From Flavobacterium rhamnosiphilum (GTDB lineage: Bacteria; Bacteroidota; Bacteroidia; Flavobacteriales; Flavobacteriaceae), in contig NZ_SMLG01000001.1 of the NCBI RefSeq assembly GCF_004349195.1, forward strand, positions 372,001 through 436,000: a DNA stretch of 64,000 nt, in the 5' to 3' direction. The notes beneath the pieces are model-generated. The model did no database searches. It saw only the letters and a list, made by a program, of their open reading frames with translations, and was not told the origin of the DNA. The position numbers were made by a program, and so were the translations under genes. Numbering within the stretch: the first letter of the stretch is position 1; the number at the start of each line of letters is the position of its first letter. Below, in pieces: positions 6,933 through 16,319 of the stretch.

Positions 6933-8576
6933 ATGGCTTTAAATACTATAAACCCAACAGAAACGAACGCTTGGAAGAAACTTGAGATGCATTACAACGA
7001 AATGCAAAAAGCTTCGATGCAGGAATTATTTCAATTAGACGCAACCAGAACTGAAAAATTCAACTTACAATGGAATGATTTTTTAATTGACTATTCAAAA
7101 AATATTATCAATCAAGAAACACTTCAGTTGTTATTGGAATTGACAGATGAAGTAGGTCTTAAAAGTGCCATTAAAGACTATTTTGATGGCGAAATAATCA
7201 ATCAAACCGAAAATAGAGCCGTACTTCATACCGCATTGCGAGCCAAAGAATCGGCAGTTATAAATATTGATGGGGATAATGTGGTTTCTGAAATTTATGA
7301 AGTAAAAAGTAAAATAAAAACATTCACGAATCAGGTTACTTCAGGTGAAAGAACTGGTTATACGGGAAAATCTTTCACGGATGTTGTTAATATAGGTATT
7401 GGAGGTTCTGATTTAGGCCCTGCTATGGCTGTTGAGGCATTACAATTTTATAAAAATCACCTGAACGTTCATTTTGTTTCCAATGTGGATGGCGATCATG
7501 TAAATGAGATTATAAAAAAACTAAATCCGGAAACGACACTTTTTGTAATTGTTTCTAAAACATTTACAACGCAGGAAACACTGACTAATTCTGAAACTAT
7601 CAGAAAATGGTTTTTAGAATCAGCGACTCAAAAGGATGTGGCCAAGCATTTTGTTGCAGTTTCCACCAATATTCAAAAAGTAACAGAGTTTGGGATAAAT
7701 CCAGACAATGTATTTCCTATGTGGGATTGGGTTGGCGGAAGATTTTCTTTGTGGAGTGCCGTTGGACTTACGATAAGTTTAGCCGTTGGATACGATAATT
7801 TTGATGAATTGTTAGAAGGGGCAAATGAAATGGACGAACATTTCAAAACAACCGATTTCGACAAAAACATGCCAGTAATTTTGGCTTTATTGAGTGTTTG
7901 GTACAATAATTTTTTTGGTGCCGAAAGTGAGGCTTTAATTCCTTATACGCAATATTTGCAAAAATTAGCTCCTTATTTGCAACAAGGGACTATGGAAAGT
8001 AATGGTAAAAGTATAGGTCGTGATGGGAAGCCGGTAAATTATCAAACGGGAACTATTATTTGGGGAGAGCCGGGAACTAATGCACAACATGCTTTTTTTC
8101 AATTGATTCACCAAGGAACAAAATTGATTCCTGCTGATTTCATTGGGTTTGTAGCTCCTTTGTATGGAGATAATGACCATCATGATAAGCTAATGTCTAA
8201 CTTTTTTGCACAAACAGAAGCGTTAATGCATGGGAAATCTGGAGAGCAAGTTCAGGCTGAATTCGATAAACAAGGAATTTCAGAAGAGAAAGCTAAGTTT
8301 CTTTTGCCGTTTAAAGTTTTCACGGGCAATAAGCCTACCAATACTATTTTAATCCAGAAACTATCTCCAAAAACGTTGGGTTCTTTGATTGCTTTGTATG
8401 AGCACAAGATTTTTGTGCAAGGAATTATCTGGAATATTTTTAGTTTTGATCAATGGGGAGTTGAATTAGGAAAACAATTGGCTAATTCTATTTTGGAGGA
8501 GATTAATACAAAAACAGTCAAAAATCATGACAGTTCTACAACCTTTTTGTTGAATCATTTTTTGCAGCATAAATAA
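6933..8576 (+). CDS. pgi: glucose-6-phosphate isomerase
   Basis: 547 aa. It interconverts glucose 6-phosphate and fructose 6-phosphate in glycolysis/gluconeogenesis. The length and order of motifs match the long PGI of E. coli type: the SIS-domain phosphate-binding loop [18 protein letters not shown] (about 151-168), [40 protein letters not shown] with the catalytic Glu (about 350-362), [19 protein letters not shown] with the catalytic His, and a C-terminal [13 protein letters not shown]. It is a stand-alone gene between the repeat-rich spacer upstream and a strong hairpin downstream. Confidence 0.97.
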   Translation: MALNTINPTETNAWKKLEMHYNEMQKASMQELFQLDATRTEKFNLQWNDFLIDYSKNIINQETLQLLLELTDEVGLKSAIKDYFDGEIINQTENRAVLHTALRAKESAVINIDGDNVVSEIYEVKSKIKTFTNQVTSGERTGYTGKSFTDVVNIGIGGSDLGPAMAVEALQFYKNHLNVHFVSNVDGDHVNEIIKKLNPETTLFVIVSKTFTTQETLTNSETIRKWFLESATQKDVAKHFVAVSTNIQKVTEFGINPDNVFPMWDWVGGRFSLWSAVGLTISLAVGYDNFDELLEGANEMDEHFKTTDFDKNMPVILALLSVWYNNFFGAESEALIPYTQYLQKLAPYLQQGTMESNGKSIGRDGKPVNYQTGTIIWGEPGTNAQHAFFQLIHQGTKLIPADFIGFVAPLYGDNDHHDKLMSNFFAQTEALMHGKSGEQVQAEFDKQGISEEKAKFLLPFKVFTGNKPTNTILIQKLSPKTLGSLIALYEHKIFVQGIIWNIFSFDQWGVELGKQLANSILEEINTKTVKNHDSSTTFLLNHFLQHK

Positions 8577-8600
8577 GTTTTTTTATTCTTAATCGATATT

Positions 8601-8647
8601 CTAAACGACAAAACCTTGACTTGAAAAGTCAAGGTTTTGTCGTTTAG
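8601..8647 (+). terminator. 20-bp perfect stem-loop after pgi
   Basis: Arms 8601-8620 and 8628-8647 are exact complements with a 7-base loop. It lies 24 bases after the pgi stop. There is no T-run directly after the stem, so it may stabilise the mRNA 3' end more than it terminates transcription. The rest of the 315-base spacer holds only AT-rich DNA and the promoter below. Confidence 0.55.
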
Positions 8648-8859
8648 GGGATTAAATGATTTTTTTTTAGAATTAATAGGGTATTTTGGGTTCAGTTATG
8701 TTACGATTTTTTTGATTAAAAATATAAAAATACTATGCATGAATAGTAATTATGTATTTTTTTAACAAAAAAACAAAACAAATCATTTTAAGGTAAAAAA
8801 TCCTACTTAAAAATATGCCATTCTTAACGTTATGTTAACTTTTTTAGTCAAAAATGTTA

Positions 8860-8867
8860 TATTTTTG
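8860..8867 (+). promoter_or_regulatory. -7 promoter element (TATTTTTG) of the TonB receptor gene
   Basis: TAnnTTTG match 25 bases before the ATG at 8892. The -33 region has GTTAAC but no TTG. Confidence 0.45.
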
Positions 8868-8891
8868 CCAAATATTAATAAATTAAACAAT

Positions 8892-11800
8892 ATGAAAAAA
8901 TTATTAAAATTATTTTTAATTCTAGTTGTACTAATGTTTGCTAACTCGGGAGCTTATGCTCAGGGTAACACTACCTCTTCTATTAGCGGTAATGTTTATG
9001 ATAAGGACTCTCAATCCTTACCAGGAGCATCAATTCTTGCAACCCACACTCCATCAGGTACTCGATACACTGCATCTACAGATTATACGGGTAATTTCAG
9101 AATCTCAAATATGAGAGTTGGAGGTCCGTACAAAATCGTTGTTACTTTTATTGGTTTTAAGACATTTGAAGATAGTGAAATTTACCTTCAATTAGGTGAT
9201 TCAAAAGATTTTAAAGTTGTATTACAAGAAGAATCAAATGAATTGCAAGAGGTTGTAGTTAGAACTTCAAGAGATAATACTTTTAATTCACAAAGAACTG
9301 GAGCTCAAACAGTAATTAATTCAGATAAGATTAAAGCATTGCCTTCTTTATCTAGAAACATTTCAGATTTTGCCAGACTAACACCACAAGCTCAATTAAG
9401 AGGTGATGATGTTTTATCAATCGGAGGTCAAAACAATAGATTTAATGCTATTTACATTGATGGTGCTGTAAGCAATGACGTTTTTGGATTAGCTGCAAAT
9501 GGAACTAATGGAGGTCAAACAGGAGTAAGTCCTATCTCTATTGATGCAATTGAGCAATTTCAAGTGAGCGTAGCTCCTTATGATGTAAAGCTTTCTGGTT
9601 TTGCAGGAGGAGCAATTAGCGCGATTACTAAATCAGGAACTAATAATTTTGAAGGTTCAGCTTACTTTTTTAATAGAGATGAATCTTTAGCAGGAAAAAC
9701 TCCGCCTTCTTTAGTTGGAATAAATGGAAGACAAAAATTAGCTGATTTCTCTGCTCAAACTTATGGTGTTCGTGCAGGTGGAGCTTTAATAAAGGATAAA
9801 TTATTTTATTTTGTTAATTATGAGCGACAAGATAATGAAACGCCTCAACCATTTGATATTGGAATATACACGGGTGCAATTGGAGGTACCCCTTTTAATC
9901 CAACAACTGCATTGGCTAAAATCGAACAATTAAGAGCGAAATTGGTTAATGATTATGGATATAATCCGGGATCTTATGATAATAATGTAAGAACTCTTGT
10001 GAGTGATAAATTGATTGGTAAGATAGATTGGAATATCAATGATAACCACAAATTATCTTTAAAACACAGTTATGTGAAAGCAGAGAATTTCTCTCCAAGT
10101 AGATCTTCTGCAACTGCATTAAGCTTTATTAATGGTAGCCAATTGTTTAATTCAACAACTAATTCAACAACTTTAGAGTTGAGTTCAAGATTTGGAAACA
10201 AATTTTCAAATAATTTAGTTGTTGCTTATACTAGTGTAATTGATGACAGAGATGCGTCAGGAAATCCGTTTCCGTCTGTTCAAATTTTTGATGGTTCTAG
10301 AGCAAGTATTTTCTTTGGAGCGGAAGCGTTTTCTACCGCAAATTTCCTGAGTCAAAAGGTCTTGACGATTTCAGATAATTTTGAAATTAATGCAGGAATG
10401 AGTAAAATAACTATTGGTACTCATAATGAATTTTCACAATCAAGAAATGTTTTCCTTGGTAATAATTTTGGATCATACAGATACGATAGCTTGGATAATT
10501 TCTTGAATGGCTTAAAACCTAATAGATTTCAATTAAACTATTCTTTACTCGGTGGTGAAGGTGATGAGTCATTAGGTGCAGCTGAATTTGGAACTAAACA
10601 ATTTGGATTTTACATTCAAAATGATATGAAACTATCTAATAATTTTAAAGTTTCTTATGGTGTTAGAGTAGATGTTCCTGTTTGGGAAGATGGTTTAGTA
10701 AATGATGATTTTAATAATAGAACAATTGGTTTGTTGCAAGCTGCCGGTAAAAATTTACAAGGAGCGACTGTTGGACAAGGAATCAGAAATTCTGCTCACT
10801 TTGCACCACGCTTTGGTTTCAACTATGATGTTAATGGAAAAAGATCTACACAAATTAGAGGTGGATTTGGGATATTCACTTCTAGGTTACCTTTAGTTTG
10901 GCCTGGTGGAACTTATAATAATAACGGTGCTTCTCAAGGTGCTATTCAAATTATAAATACTTCGAGTTCTCCAAGTCCAATAATTCCAGTTTTCAATTCT
11001 AATCCGAGTGTTGCCAGTCAAATTATGAATGGATCAGTTGCTTTAGGGCCATTGCCAGGTTCTGGTCAAAAAGGTGGAAATGTAGATTTGTTTGCAAAAA
11101 ATTTCAAATTGCCACAAGTATTCAAAGCAAGTTTTGCAGTTGACCAAAAATTACCATTAGGTTTTGTTTTGACTTCTGAAATTACGTATAATGATAATAT
11201 CAGCGCAATTACCTATGAAAACTTAAATATCAAAGCTTCTTCAAGCGCTTTAACTGGGGCTGATACCAGACCCCGCTATAATGGAAATTCAAGGGTGGAT
11301 AGTAAGTATTTAGGGATTTATTTAGCTTCAAATACGGATGAAGGGAAAGCATATAATCTTGCTTTTACATTGACTAAAAATTTCAGATCTGATTTCGTTG
11401 ATGCTAATATCTCTGGAACGTACTCTTACGGTAAATCTACTGTTCTGCTTGATGCAACTTCTTCTCAAAATAGTTCACAATGGAATAATACTGAAACAGT
11501 GAATGGTGCAAATTATTTAGCACTTTCAAGATCTGATTTTGATCCAGGAAGAAGAATTATTTCTAATGGTAATGCCACATTCAAATGGAGTAAATTTACT
11601 AAATCTAGAATTGGTGTATTTTATGAAGGTGCTCAAGGAACTCCAATCAGTTATGTATATAATGATACTGGTCGTTTGTTACAAGATACGTTCTCTAATT
11701 CAGCATTAATTTATGTTCCTGCTACACAAAGTGAAATTAACTTAGTTTCTACAACAGCAAATCCATTATCACCTCAATTACAATGGGAAGCTCTTAGTGC

Positions 11801-12185
11801 TTATATAGAAGGGAATGAGTATTTAAGAGGAAGAAAGGGTACTTATGCGGAACGTAATGGAGATCGTTTAAAAACATCTCATGTTGTCGATTTGAAATTT
11901 GCACAAGAATTTACGATTAATGTTGGTAAAAAGAAACATACATTGGAATTTACTGCGGATATTTTTAACTTCACAAACCTTTTAAATAAAAATTGGGGTA
12001 AAAGATATTTTACAAGTAATGACCAAGTACAGTTGTTAACACAAGTTAATTTCTTGCCAGGTACTAGCACACCAACATTCAGCTATGATCCTAATGTAGG
12101 TAATAAAGTTAATGAAGTTGATGATGTAGGTTTGAATTCATCAAGATGGCAAATGCAAACTGGTGTTCGTTACACGTTCAACTAG
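8892..12185 (+). CDS. TonB-dependent receptor, Oar-like, with carboxypeptidase-regulatory N-terminal domain
   Basis: 1097 aa from the ATG at 8892, which begins a signal peptide (MKKLLKLFLILVVLMFANSGAYAQ); an in-frame ATG at 8832 lies upstream of the promoter and is rejected. Residues about 25-110 form the CarboxypepD_reg-like beta sandwich (SISGNVYDKDSQSLPGAS). The plug follows (IKALPSLSRNISDFARLTPQ, then SIGGQNNRFNAIYIDG and GAISAITKSGTNNFEGSA), then a large beta barrel. The end, GVRYTFN, has the aromatic penultimate residue of outer-membrane barrels. The plug/barrel pattern is that of Oar-type proteins of Bacteroidota and myxobacteria. The substrate cannot be told from sequence, and no SusD partner is adjacent. 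It is monocistronic, with a promoter in front and a terminator right after. Confidence 0.9.
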   Translation: MKKLLKLFLILVVLMFANSGAYAQGNTTSSISGNVYDKDSQSLPGASILATHTPSGTRYTASTDYTGNFRISNMRVGGPYKIVVTFIGFKTFEDSEIYLQLGDSKDFKVVLQEESNELQEVVVRTSRDNTFNSQRTGAQTVINSDKIKALPSLSRNISDFARLTPQAQLRGDDVLSIGGQNNRFNAIYIDGAVSNDVFGLAANGTNGGQTGVSPISIDAIEQFQVSVAPYDVKLSGFAGGAISAITKSGTNNFEGSAYFFNRDESLAGKTPPSLVGINGRQKLADFSAQTYGVRAGGALIKDKLFYFVNYERQDNETPQPFDIGIYTGAIGGTPFNPTTALAKIEQLRAKLVNDYGYNPGSYDNNVRTLVSDKLIGKIDWNINDNHKLSLKHSYVKAENFSPSRSSATALSFINGSQLFNSTTNSTTLELSSRFGNKFSNNLVVAYTSVIDDRDASGNPFPSVQIFDGSRASIFFGAEAFSTANFLSQKVLTISDNFEINAGMSKITIGTHNEFSQSRNVFLGNNFGSYRYDSLDNFLNGLKPNRFQLNYSLLGGEGDESLGAAEFGTKQFGFYIQNDMKLSNNFKVSYGVRVDVPVWEDGLVNDDFNNRTIGLLQAAGKNLQGATVGQGIRNSAHFAPRFGFNYDVNGKRSTQIRGGFGIFTSRLPLVWPGGTYNNNGASQGAIQIINTSSSPSPIIPVFNSNPSVASQIMNGSVALGPLPGSGQKGGNVDLFAKNFKLPQVFKASFAVDQKLPLGFVLTSEITYNDNISAITYENLNIKASSSALTGADTRPRYNGNSRVDSKYLGIYLASNTDEGKAYNLAFTLTKNFRSDFVDANISGTYSYGKSTVLLDATSSQNSSQWNNTETVNGANYLALSRSDFDPGRRIISNGNATFKWSKFTKSRIGVFYEGAQGTPISYVYNDTGRLLQDTFSNSALIYVPATQSEINLVSTTANPLSPQLQWEALSAYIEGNEYLRGRKGTYAERNGDRLKTSHVVDLKFAQEFTINVGKKKHTLEFTADIFNFTNLLNKNWGKRYFTSNDQVQLLTQVNFLPGTSTPTFSYDPNVGNKVNEVDDVGLNSSRWQMQTGVRYTFN

Positions 12186-12202
12186 TTTATTTTAAAATAG
12201 TG

Positions 12203-12236
12203 AAACCCTCATTTCAATTGAAATGAGGGTTTTTTT
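12203..12236. terminator. bidirectional Rho-independent terminator
   Basis: Perfect palindrome of two 15-base arms (aaaccctcatttcaa and its complement) followed by a run of Ts, 17 bases after the TonB receptor stop. Confidence 0.85.
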
Positions 12237-12250
12237 ATGCCTTTTTTTCT

Positions 12251-12258
12251 TATATTTG
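12251..12258 (+). promoter_or_regulatory. -7 promoter element (TATATTTG)
   Basis: Exact TAnnTTTG match 20 bases before the ATG at 12279, directly after the terminator. Its position argues that the true start of the next gene is 12279 and not 12237. Confidence 0.5.
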
Positions 12259-12278
12259 TTAAAACAAAAACATTATTT

Positions 12279-12713
12279 ATGTACGATTTTATTCAAAAAT
12301 TCCATTCAGGTTGGGGGTATTTAGCACTTTTAGTATTAGTGATTGCGGTGGTTAATTCTTTTATTGGAATGTCTTCAAAAAGAGAGTTTGCTTCCAAAGA
12401 CAGGAAAATAGCATTGTTTGCATTAATAGCAATACATACTCAATTGTTAGTTGGGTTGATTTTATACTTTGTATCTCCTAATGGATTAAATATGATAAAA
12501 GCAGTTGGAATGGGTGGTTTAACAACCGAAAGCAGATTGTTGGCTTTAGAGCATCCGTTAATAAATATCATTGCAATTGTTCTAATTACGATTGGTTGGT
12601 CAAAACATAAAAAAATAATTGCTAGTGAATCAAAATTCAAAACCTTTTCTATTTTTTATGGCTTGGGATTAGTACTTATTTTAAGTAGGATTCCATGGAA
12701 AATTTGGTTTTAA
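12279..12713 (+). CDS. four-helix integral membrane protein of unknown function
   Basis: 144 aa. The ATG at 12279 is chosen because an earlier in-frame ATG at 12237 precedes the promoter. It has four hydrophobic segments, roughly residues 13-31, 43-63, 88-105 and 118-136, with short polar loops (SSKREFASKDRK, GWSKHKKIIASESK). A conserved-looking His sits in helix 2 (AIHTQLLVGL) and another before helix 3 (LEHPLINIIAIV). The layout recalls small cytochrome b-like four-helix bundles, but with too few paired histidines to claim haem binding. It lies alone between two terminators. I do not recognise a named family. Confidence 0.7.
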   Translation: MYDFIQKFHSGWGYLALLVLVIAVVNSFIGMSSKREFASKDRKIALFALIAIHTQLLVGLILYFVSPNGLNMIKAVGMGGLTTESRLLALEHPLINIIAIVLITIGWSKHKKIIASESKFKTFSIFYGLGLVLILSRIPWKIWF

Positions 12714-12719
12714 AAAACC

Positions 12720-12747
12720 AAAAAAGCCCTAGAAATAGGGCTTTTTT
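12720..12747. terminator. Rho-independent terminator
   Basis: Stem aaaagccct/agggctttt followed by a T-run, starting about 7 bases after the membrane-protein stop. A-run and T-run flank it, so it may work in both directions. Confidence 0.8.
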
Positions 12748-12794
12748 TATCTAGGTATGGTTTTTGTAAAATAGATTTAACTAATACGATATAT

Positions 12795-13277
12795 ATGAAA
12801 AAATCAATAACATTATTTTTTTTACTTGCAATTATTAGCTTAGTCAGCAGCCAAAGTTCAATCTCAGATAAACAAAAAGCAGCGATACAAAAAGACACGC
12901 TTAAAAAAGGTAAAGCAGGAATTGAATTACAAGATAACAAATTAGATTCTTTAATAACTTCATTAGGAAAATTCAAAATCTATAAAAAGGAGGCGCATGC
13001 ATCCTATTATGCCGATAAGTTTAATGGAAGACGAACTACAAGCGGTAGGAAATTTGATAATAACAAGTATACTGCAGCGCACAAAAAACTCCCTTTTGGC
13101 ACAAAAGTAAAAGTGACTAATGAGAAAAATGGGAAGTCCGTAATTGTGGAAATTACTGATAGAGGACCATTTGTGAAATCCAGAGAAATTGATCTTTCAA
13201 AACGAGCATTTATGGATATAGCCTCCAATAAAAGCAGTGGCGGAATGCAAGTGACAATAGCAGTATTAAGTAATTAA
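12795..13277 (+). CDS. septal ring lytic transglycosylase RlpA family protein
   Basis: 160 aa with an N-terminal signal peptide (MKKSITLFFLLAIISLVSSQ). Residues about 65-158 are a double-psi beta-barrel RlpA domain: ASYYADKFNGRRTTSG, then AAHKKLPFGTKVKVTN, then VEITDRGPF with the catalytic-type Asp, and REIDLSKRAF. RlpA enzymes cleave naked glycan strands at the division site. There is no SPOR domain, as is usual in short Bacteroidota versions. It converges with the CYTH gene; the two stop codons are separated by one base. Confidence 0.88.
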   Translation: MKKSITLFFLLAIISLVSSQSSISDKQKAAIQKDTLKKGKAGIELQDNKLDSLITSLGKFKIYKKEAHASYYADKFNGRRTTSGRKFDNNKYTAAHKKLPFGTKVKVTNEKNGKSVIVEITDRGPFVKSREIDLSKRAFMDIASNKSSGGMQVTIAVLSN

Positions 13278-13278
13278 A

Positions 13279-13746
13279 TCACCAATTTTTGTATGGATTA
13301 GTACTTAAATAAGCATTGTAATAGCGATTAATATTTGTCACTTCTTCACCTATCCAACTTGGTTTTTCAAAAGTTTCCATTTCAGAATCAAGTTCAATTT
13401 CAGCGACAATCAAACCTTCATTTTCGCCATAAAATTCATCAACCTCAAAAATATGGTCGCCTCGTTTTATCTCAAAACGGGTTTTATCAATAACACCTTT
13501 TTCGCATAACAATAGTAATTCCTTTGCTTCAGCAACAGGGATTTCTTTTTCCCATTCAAAACGGGACATTCCGGAATCATTTGAAATCCCTTTTATGGTC
13601 AAATACCCCTTGTCGCCTTTTATGCGTACTCGCACCGTGCGTTCTGGTGCAGAACTCAAATACCCTTGCGCAATATGATTTTGTGCGAAAGCTTCAGCTT
13701 TGAATGAATCGTTTAAAACCAAAAATTTTCTTTCTATTTCAATCAT
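13279..13746 (-). CDS. CYTH domain protein (triphosphate tunnel metalloenzyme)
   Basis: 155 aa from the ATG at 13746. The protein begins MIEIERKFLV, the ExExK signature of the CYTH fold, so this start is preferred over the in-frame one at 13800. The extra 18 residues from 13800 are encoded by a dispersed family A repeat. The tunnel residues can be followed as EIERKFL, RTVRVRIKGDKGYLTIKG, RFEWEKEIP, KTRFEIKRGDHIFEVDEF and LIVAEIELDSE. Members hydrolyse inorganic triphosphate or related substrates. The small bacterial type resembles the tripolyphosphatase/NeuTTM group. No partner gene suggests a specific substrate. Confidence 0.85.
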   Translation of the reverse strand: MIEIERKFLVLNDSFKAEAFAQNHIAQGYLSSAPERTVRVRIKGDKGYLTIKGISNDSGMSRFEWEKEIPVAEAKELLLLCEKGVIDKTRFEIKRGDHIFEVDEFYGENEGLIVAEIELDSEMETFEKPSWIGEEVTNINRYYNAYLSTNPYKNW

Positions 13747-13761
13747 TTTTATAAATATTTT

Positions 13762-13905
13762 GGAGCTATATCCAGCTATTCGTTTCAATTTCTCAATCAT
13801 AAAACTTTTTTTCTATTTTTAAAAAAGGAGCTTCTTGGGTCGCTCTTTTTTAAAAAGAAAAAATAGTTTTTTTCAATCGAAGATTTCCACTTCTATCCGG
13901 GCTAA
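13762..13905 (+). repeat. interspersed palindromic repeat, family A (copy 2)
   Basis: Left arm GGAGCTATATCCAGCTATTC, right arm GATTTCCACTTCTATCCGGG. The interior is an A/T-rich stem (ctatttttaaaaa paired with tttttaaaaagaaaaaatag). It overlaps the false N-terminal extension of the CYTH gene. Confidence 0.6.
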
Positions 13906-13992
13906 TCCAGAAACTCAAAGGTATCAAATATTTCTATTTTTCTTACTTATACTATTTAAGCTTTCTTTGTAATGAAATAAAAACGGTGTCTA

Positions 13993-14066
13993 TTTGTCAT
14001 TTCGACGAAGGAGAAATCTCATTAGTTGCTCTCGTTATGTGATTTCTCCTTCGTCGAAATGACAAA
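13993..14066. repeat. 26-bp perfect inverted repeat, family C
   Basis: Arms 13993-14018 and 14041-14066 are exact complements (left arm begins tttgtcatttcgacgaagga), with a 22-base loop. It lies in the 428-base spacer between the divergent CYTH and Gcr-like genes. Apart from family A copy 2 and this palindrome, nothing else was seen in that spacer. Confidence 0.8.
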
Positions 14067-14174
14067 ACTACAACAACGGAATCCAGTAAATTTTATGTTC
14101 AAACGGTATGACAGTTATTTTATGAATAAGTTAATGGAAGTTGTTGCGTCGATTTGTATTTTTACAAAAACCGA

Positions 14175-16265
14175 ATGAATTCAAATATGCCAATTTTTAA
14201 AGTAAAATCTAAACCAACACCAGCAGGACTACTAATCAAGTTTTTTGGTAAAAATCAATCTTGGCGTGAAACAGACGATAGCTTAGAACCCTTAATTGAA
14301 TTGATTAGGCTGATTAGACCTTTGAAATTTAAAAATCTGGAAACGGTTGATTTACAGGAAATCATTTCTTTTTTCAATGAAAATGATTCTTGCAGGGAAC
14401 AATTCTCAATATATCTCAAAGAAATAGTAAAAGATAAAAAATTCAACAAAATACTTTCTGATGCAGCTATTCTGCAAGATGTAGATTTTATTTTTGAAGT
14501 CAAAAAAAGAATTTTCGCTAAATTTTTACCGTATCAGCCACAAAAAGATACTTTGGAATATATTCTTAATCAGGTTTTCTATTTGGCCAATGATACGATT
14601 TGGATTAATAAAATTCCATCCAATCAATTGGAAGAATTATACAGGCTTTTAAAATTCAAATCAATTTATGAAAGTGTAGCACCTAATTCAGTTTTGTCGG
14701 AATTATTAGTTGCAATGGATTTAATTACGCAACGCATTAGTGGTCGTGCTTTGGAAACCGATGTTATCAAAATGGTGCCTGAATTTGATGATTACGAAAG
14801 TCCTTTTACAGCTTTTGAAAAGGAACTATTTCTGATTGAAGACCGAATCAGAAATTCTGAAAACCATTTTATTAAACCTGATGATTTGTCCTATGCCCAG
14901 CTGTTAGTTTTACATAAACAATGCGAAGACTTTGTGGAGAAAGCATTTCACAACAGTTCAAAATACGGAATTTCACTTCGTGTAAATCAGAACTTATTAA
15001 AAATAAGACAGCAATTAGTGCGACTTAAATTTTTAATTTCATTGTTGATTATAGAAAAAGGAAATGATAAAAGAAATAACGGAATTACATTGGTTTTGCA
15101 TTTGATTAAATACAATTGCTACAAAAATAATGTCAGGAAATTTATTGCCGAAAGCACCCAACTTATTTCCTATGAAATAACGCAACATACCGCTAAAACG
15201 GGGGAGCATTATATTACTGAGAGCCGACAAGAGTATTTCAAAATGTTTAGAACTGCTTTAGGAGGAGGATTTATAGTGGGGATTTTATGCATCATTAAAG
15301 TTTTACTTTCTAAAGCTGATACCAGTTTTTTTGGGCACGCTTTTCTTTATAGTATGAATTATGCTTTTGGATTTATTACTATTTATCTTTTAGGTTTTAC
15401 GCTTGCTACAAAACAACCGGCTATGACAGCTTCAGCTTTGATAAAAGCATTGGAAGAAGGTGTCATAAAAAAAGGAAAAGATGCTGAGAAATACAAAGCT
15501 TTTGCGATTCTTTTTGCACGTGTATTTCGTTCTCAGTTTATCGCTTTTGTGGGTAATGTAATCATGGCTTTTCCGATTTCATTACTTGGAATCTGGGGTA
15601 TTGATTACACGTTGCAGTATAATATTGCCGCAACTAAATGGGAAGGCTTACTTATTGATTTAAGTCCGATTCACTCTTTAGCCATACTGCATGCGGCTAT
15701 TGCCGGAGTATTTTTGTTTTTATCAGGAATTATCTCAGGAAGTATCGCAAACAGGGATAAACACAACCAAGTGTACTTTCGAATTACAGAACACCCTTTG
15801 CTGAAAAGGAGTTTTGGAAAAAACAGAACGGTTAAATTAGCCAAATTATACAGAAAAAGATGGGCTGGGATTATTTCAAATTTCTGGTTTGGAATATTCA
15901 TGGGAAGCACGGCATCTATCGGCTTGTTTTTGGGATTGAATCTTGATATTCGACATATCACTTTTGGAAGCGGAAACCTCGCTCTGGCGTTATACGGGGC
16001 GAATTATGCGGTAAGCAACTCCATGTTATTCTGGGGTATTTTTGGGATTGGCATTATAGGATTAGTTAACTTTATGGTGAGTTTTAGTCTTTCACTGGGA
16101 TTGGCATTTCGTTCGAGAGCCATCTCATTATTCGAATTGCGATTTGTTACGGTTTCCATTTGGAATCATTTCAAATCAAGACCCATTAGTTTCTTTTTTC
16201 CAACGGAGAAGAAAAATAAATCAGTTGTTGTAGAAAACTATTTGCACGTAGAAGACCAAAAATAA
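14175..16265 (+). CDS. Gcr-like 'site-specific recombinase' family membrane protein
   Basis: 696 aa from the ATG at 14175 (MNSNMPIFKVKSKP); an in-frame ATG at 14154 adds seven odd residues. The first half is soluble and helical. From about residue 360 there are at least six to seven hydrophobic segments (for example GGGFIVGILCIIKVLL, YAFGFITIYLLGFTLA, FIAFVGNVIMAFPISLLGIW, AGVFLFLSGIISGSIA and FWGIFGIGIIGLVNFMVSF). This matches the family named after Neisseria Gcr, which is annotated as a site-specific recombinase although it is plainly a membrane protein and shows no Tyr or Ser recombinase motif. TKQPAMTASALIKALE is a family-like conserved patch. Its real function is unknown. dinB follows 54 bases later on the same strand. 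Confidence 0.75.
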   Translation: MNSNMPIFKVKSKPTPAGLLIKFFGKNQSWRETDDSLEPLIELIRLIRPLKFKNLETVDLQEIISFFNENDSCREQFSIYLKEIVKDKKFNKILSDAAILQDVDFIFEVKKRIFAKFLPYQPQKDTLEYILNQVFYLANDTIWINKIPSNQLEELYRLLKFKSIYESVAPNSVLSELLVAMDLITQRISGRALETDVIKMVPEFDDYESPFTAFEKELFLIEDRIRNSENHFIKPDDLSYAQLLVLHKQCEDFVEKAFHNSSKYGISLRVNQNLLKIRQQLVRLKFLISLLIIEKGNDKRNNGITLVLHLIKYNCYKNNVRKFIAESTQLISYEITQHTAKTGEHYITESRQEYFKMFRTALGGGFIVGILCIIKVLLSKADTSFFGHAFLYSMNYAFGFITIYLLGFTLATKQPAMTASALIKALEEGVIKKGKDAEKYKAFAILFARVFRSQFIAFVGNVIMAFPISLLGIWGIDYTLQYNIAATKWEGLLIDLSPIHSLAILHAAIAGVFLFLSGIISGSIANRDKHNQVYFRITEHPLLKRSFGKNRTVKLAKLYRKRWAGIISNFWFGIFMGSTASIGLFLGLNLDIRHITFGSGNLALALYGANYAVSNSMLFWGIFGIGIIGLVNFMVSFSLSLGLAFRSRAISLFELRFVTVSIWNHFKSRPISFFFPTEKKNKSVVVENYLHVEDQK

Positions 16266-16319
16266 TTTTTAGCACTAATAAATCATTCGGAAATAGTATT
16301 GGATATTCAATCAGTTTAG

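Noticed and set aside
12237-12278. Earlier in-frame ATG of the small membrane protein
   Set aside because: It lies upstream of the -7 promoter element and next to the terminator of the previous gene.
14175-16265. Gcr-like gene considered as a recombinase of a mobile element
   Set aside because: No recombinase catalytic motif, many membrane segments, and no attachment sites or phage genes nearby.
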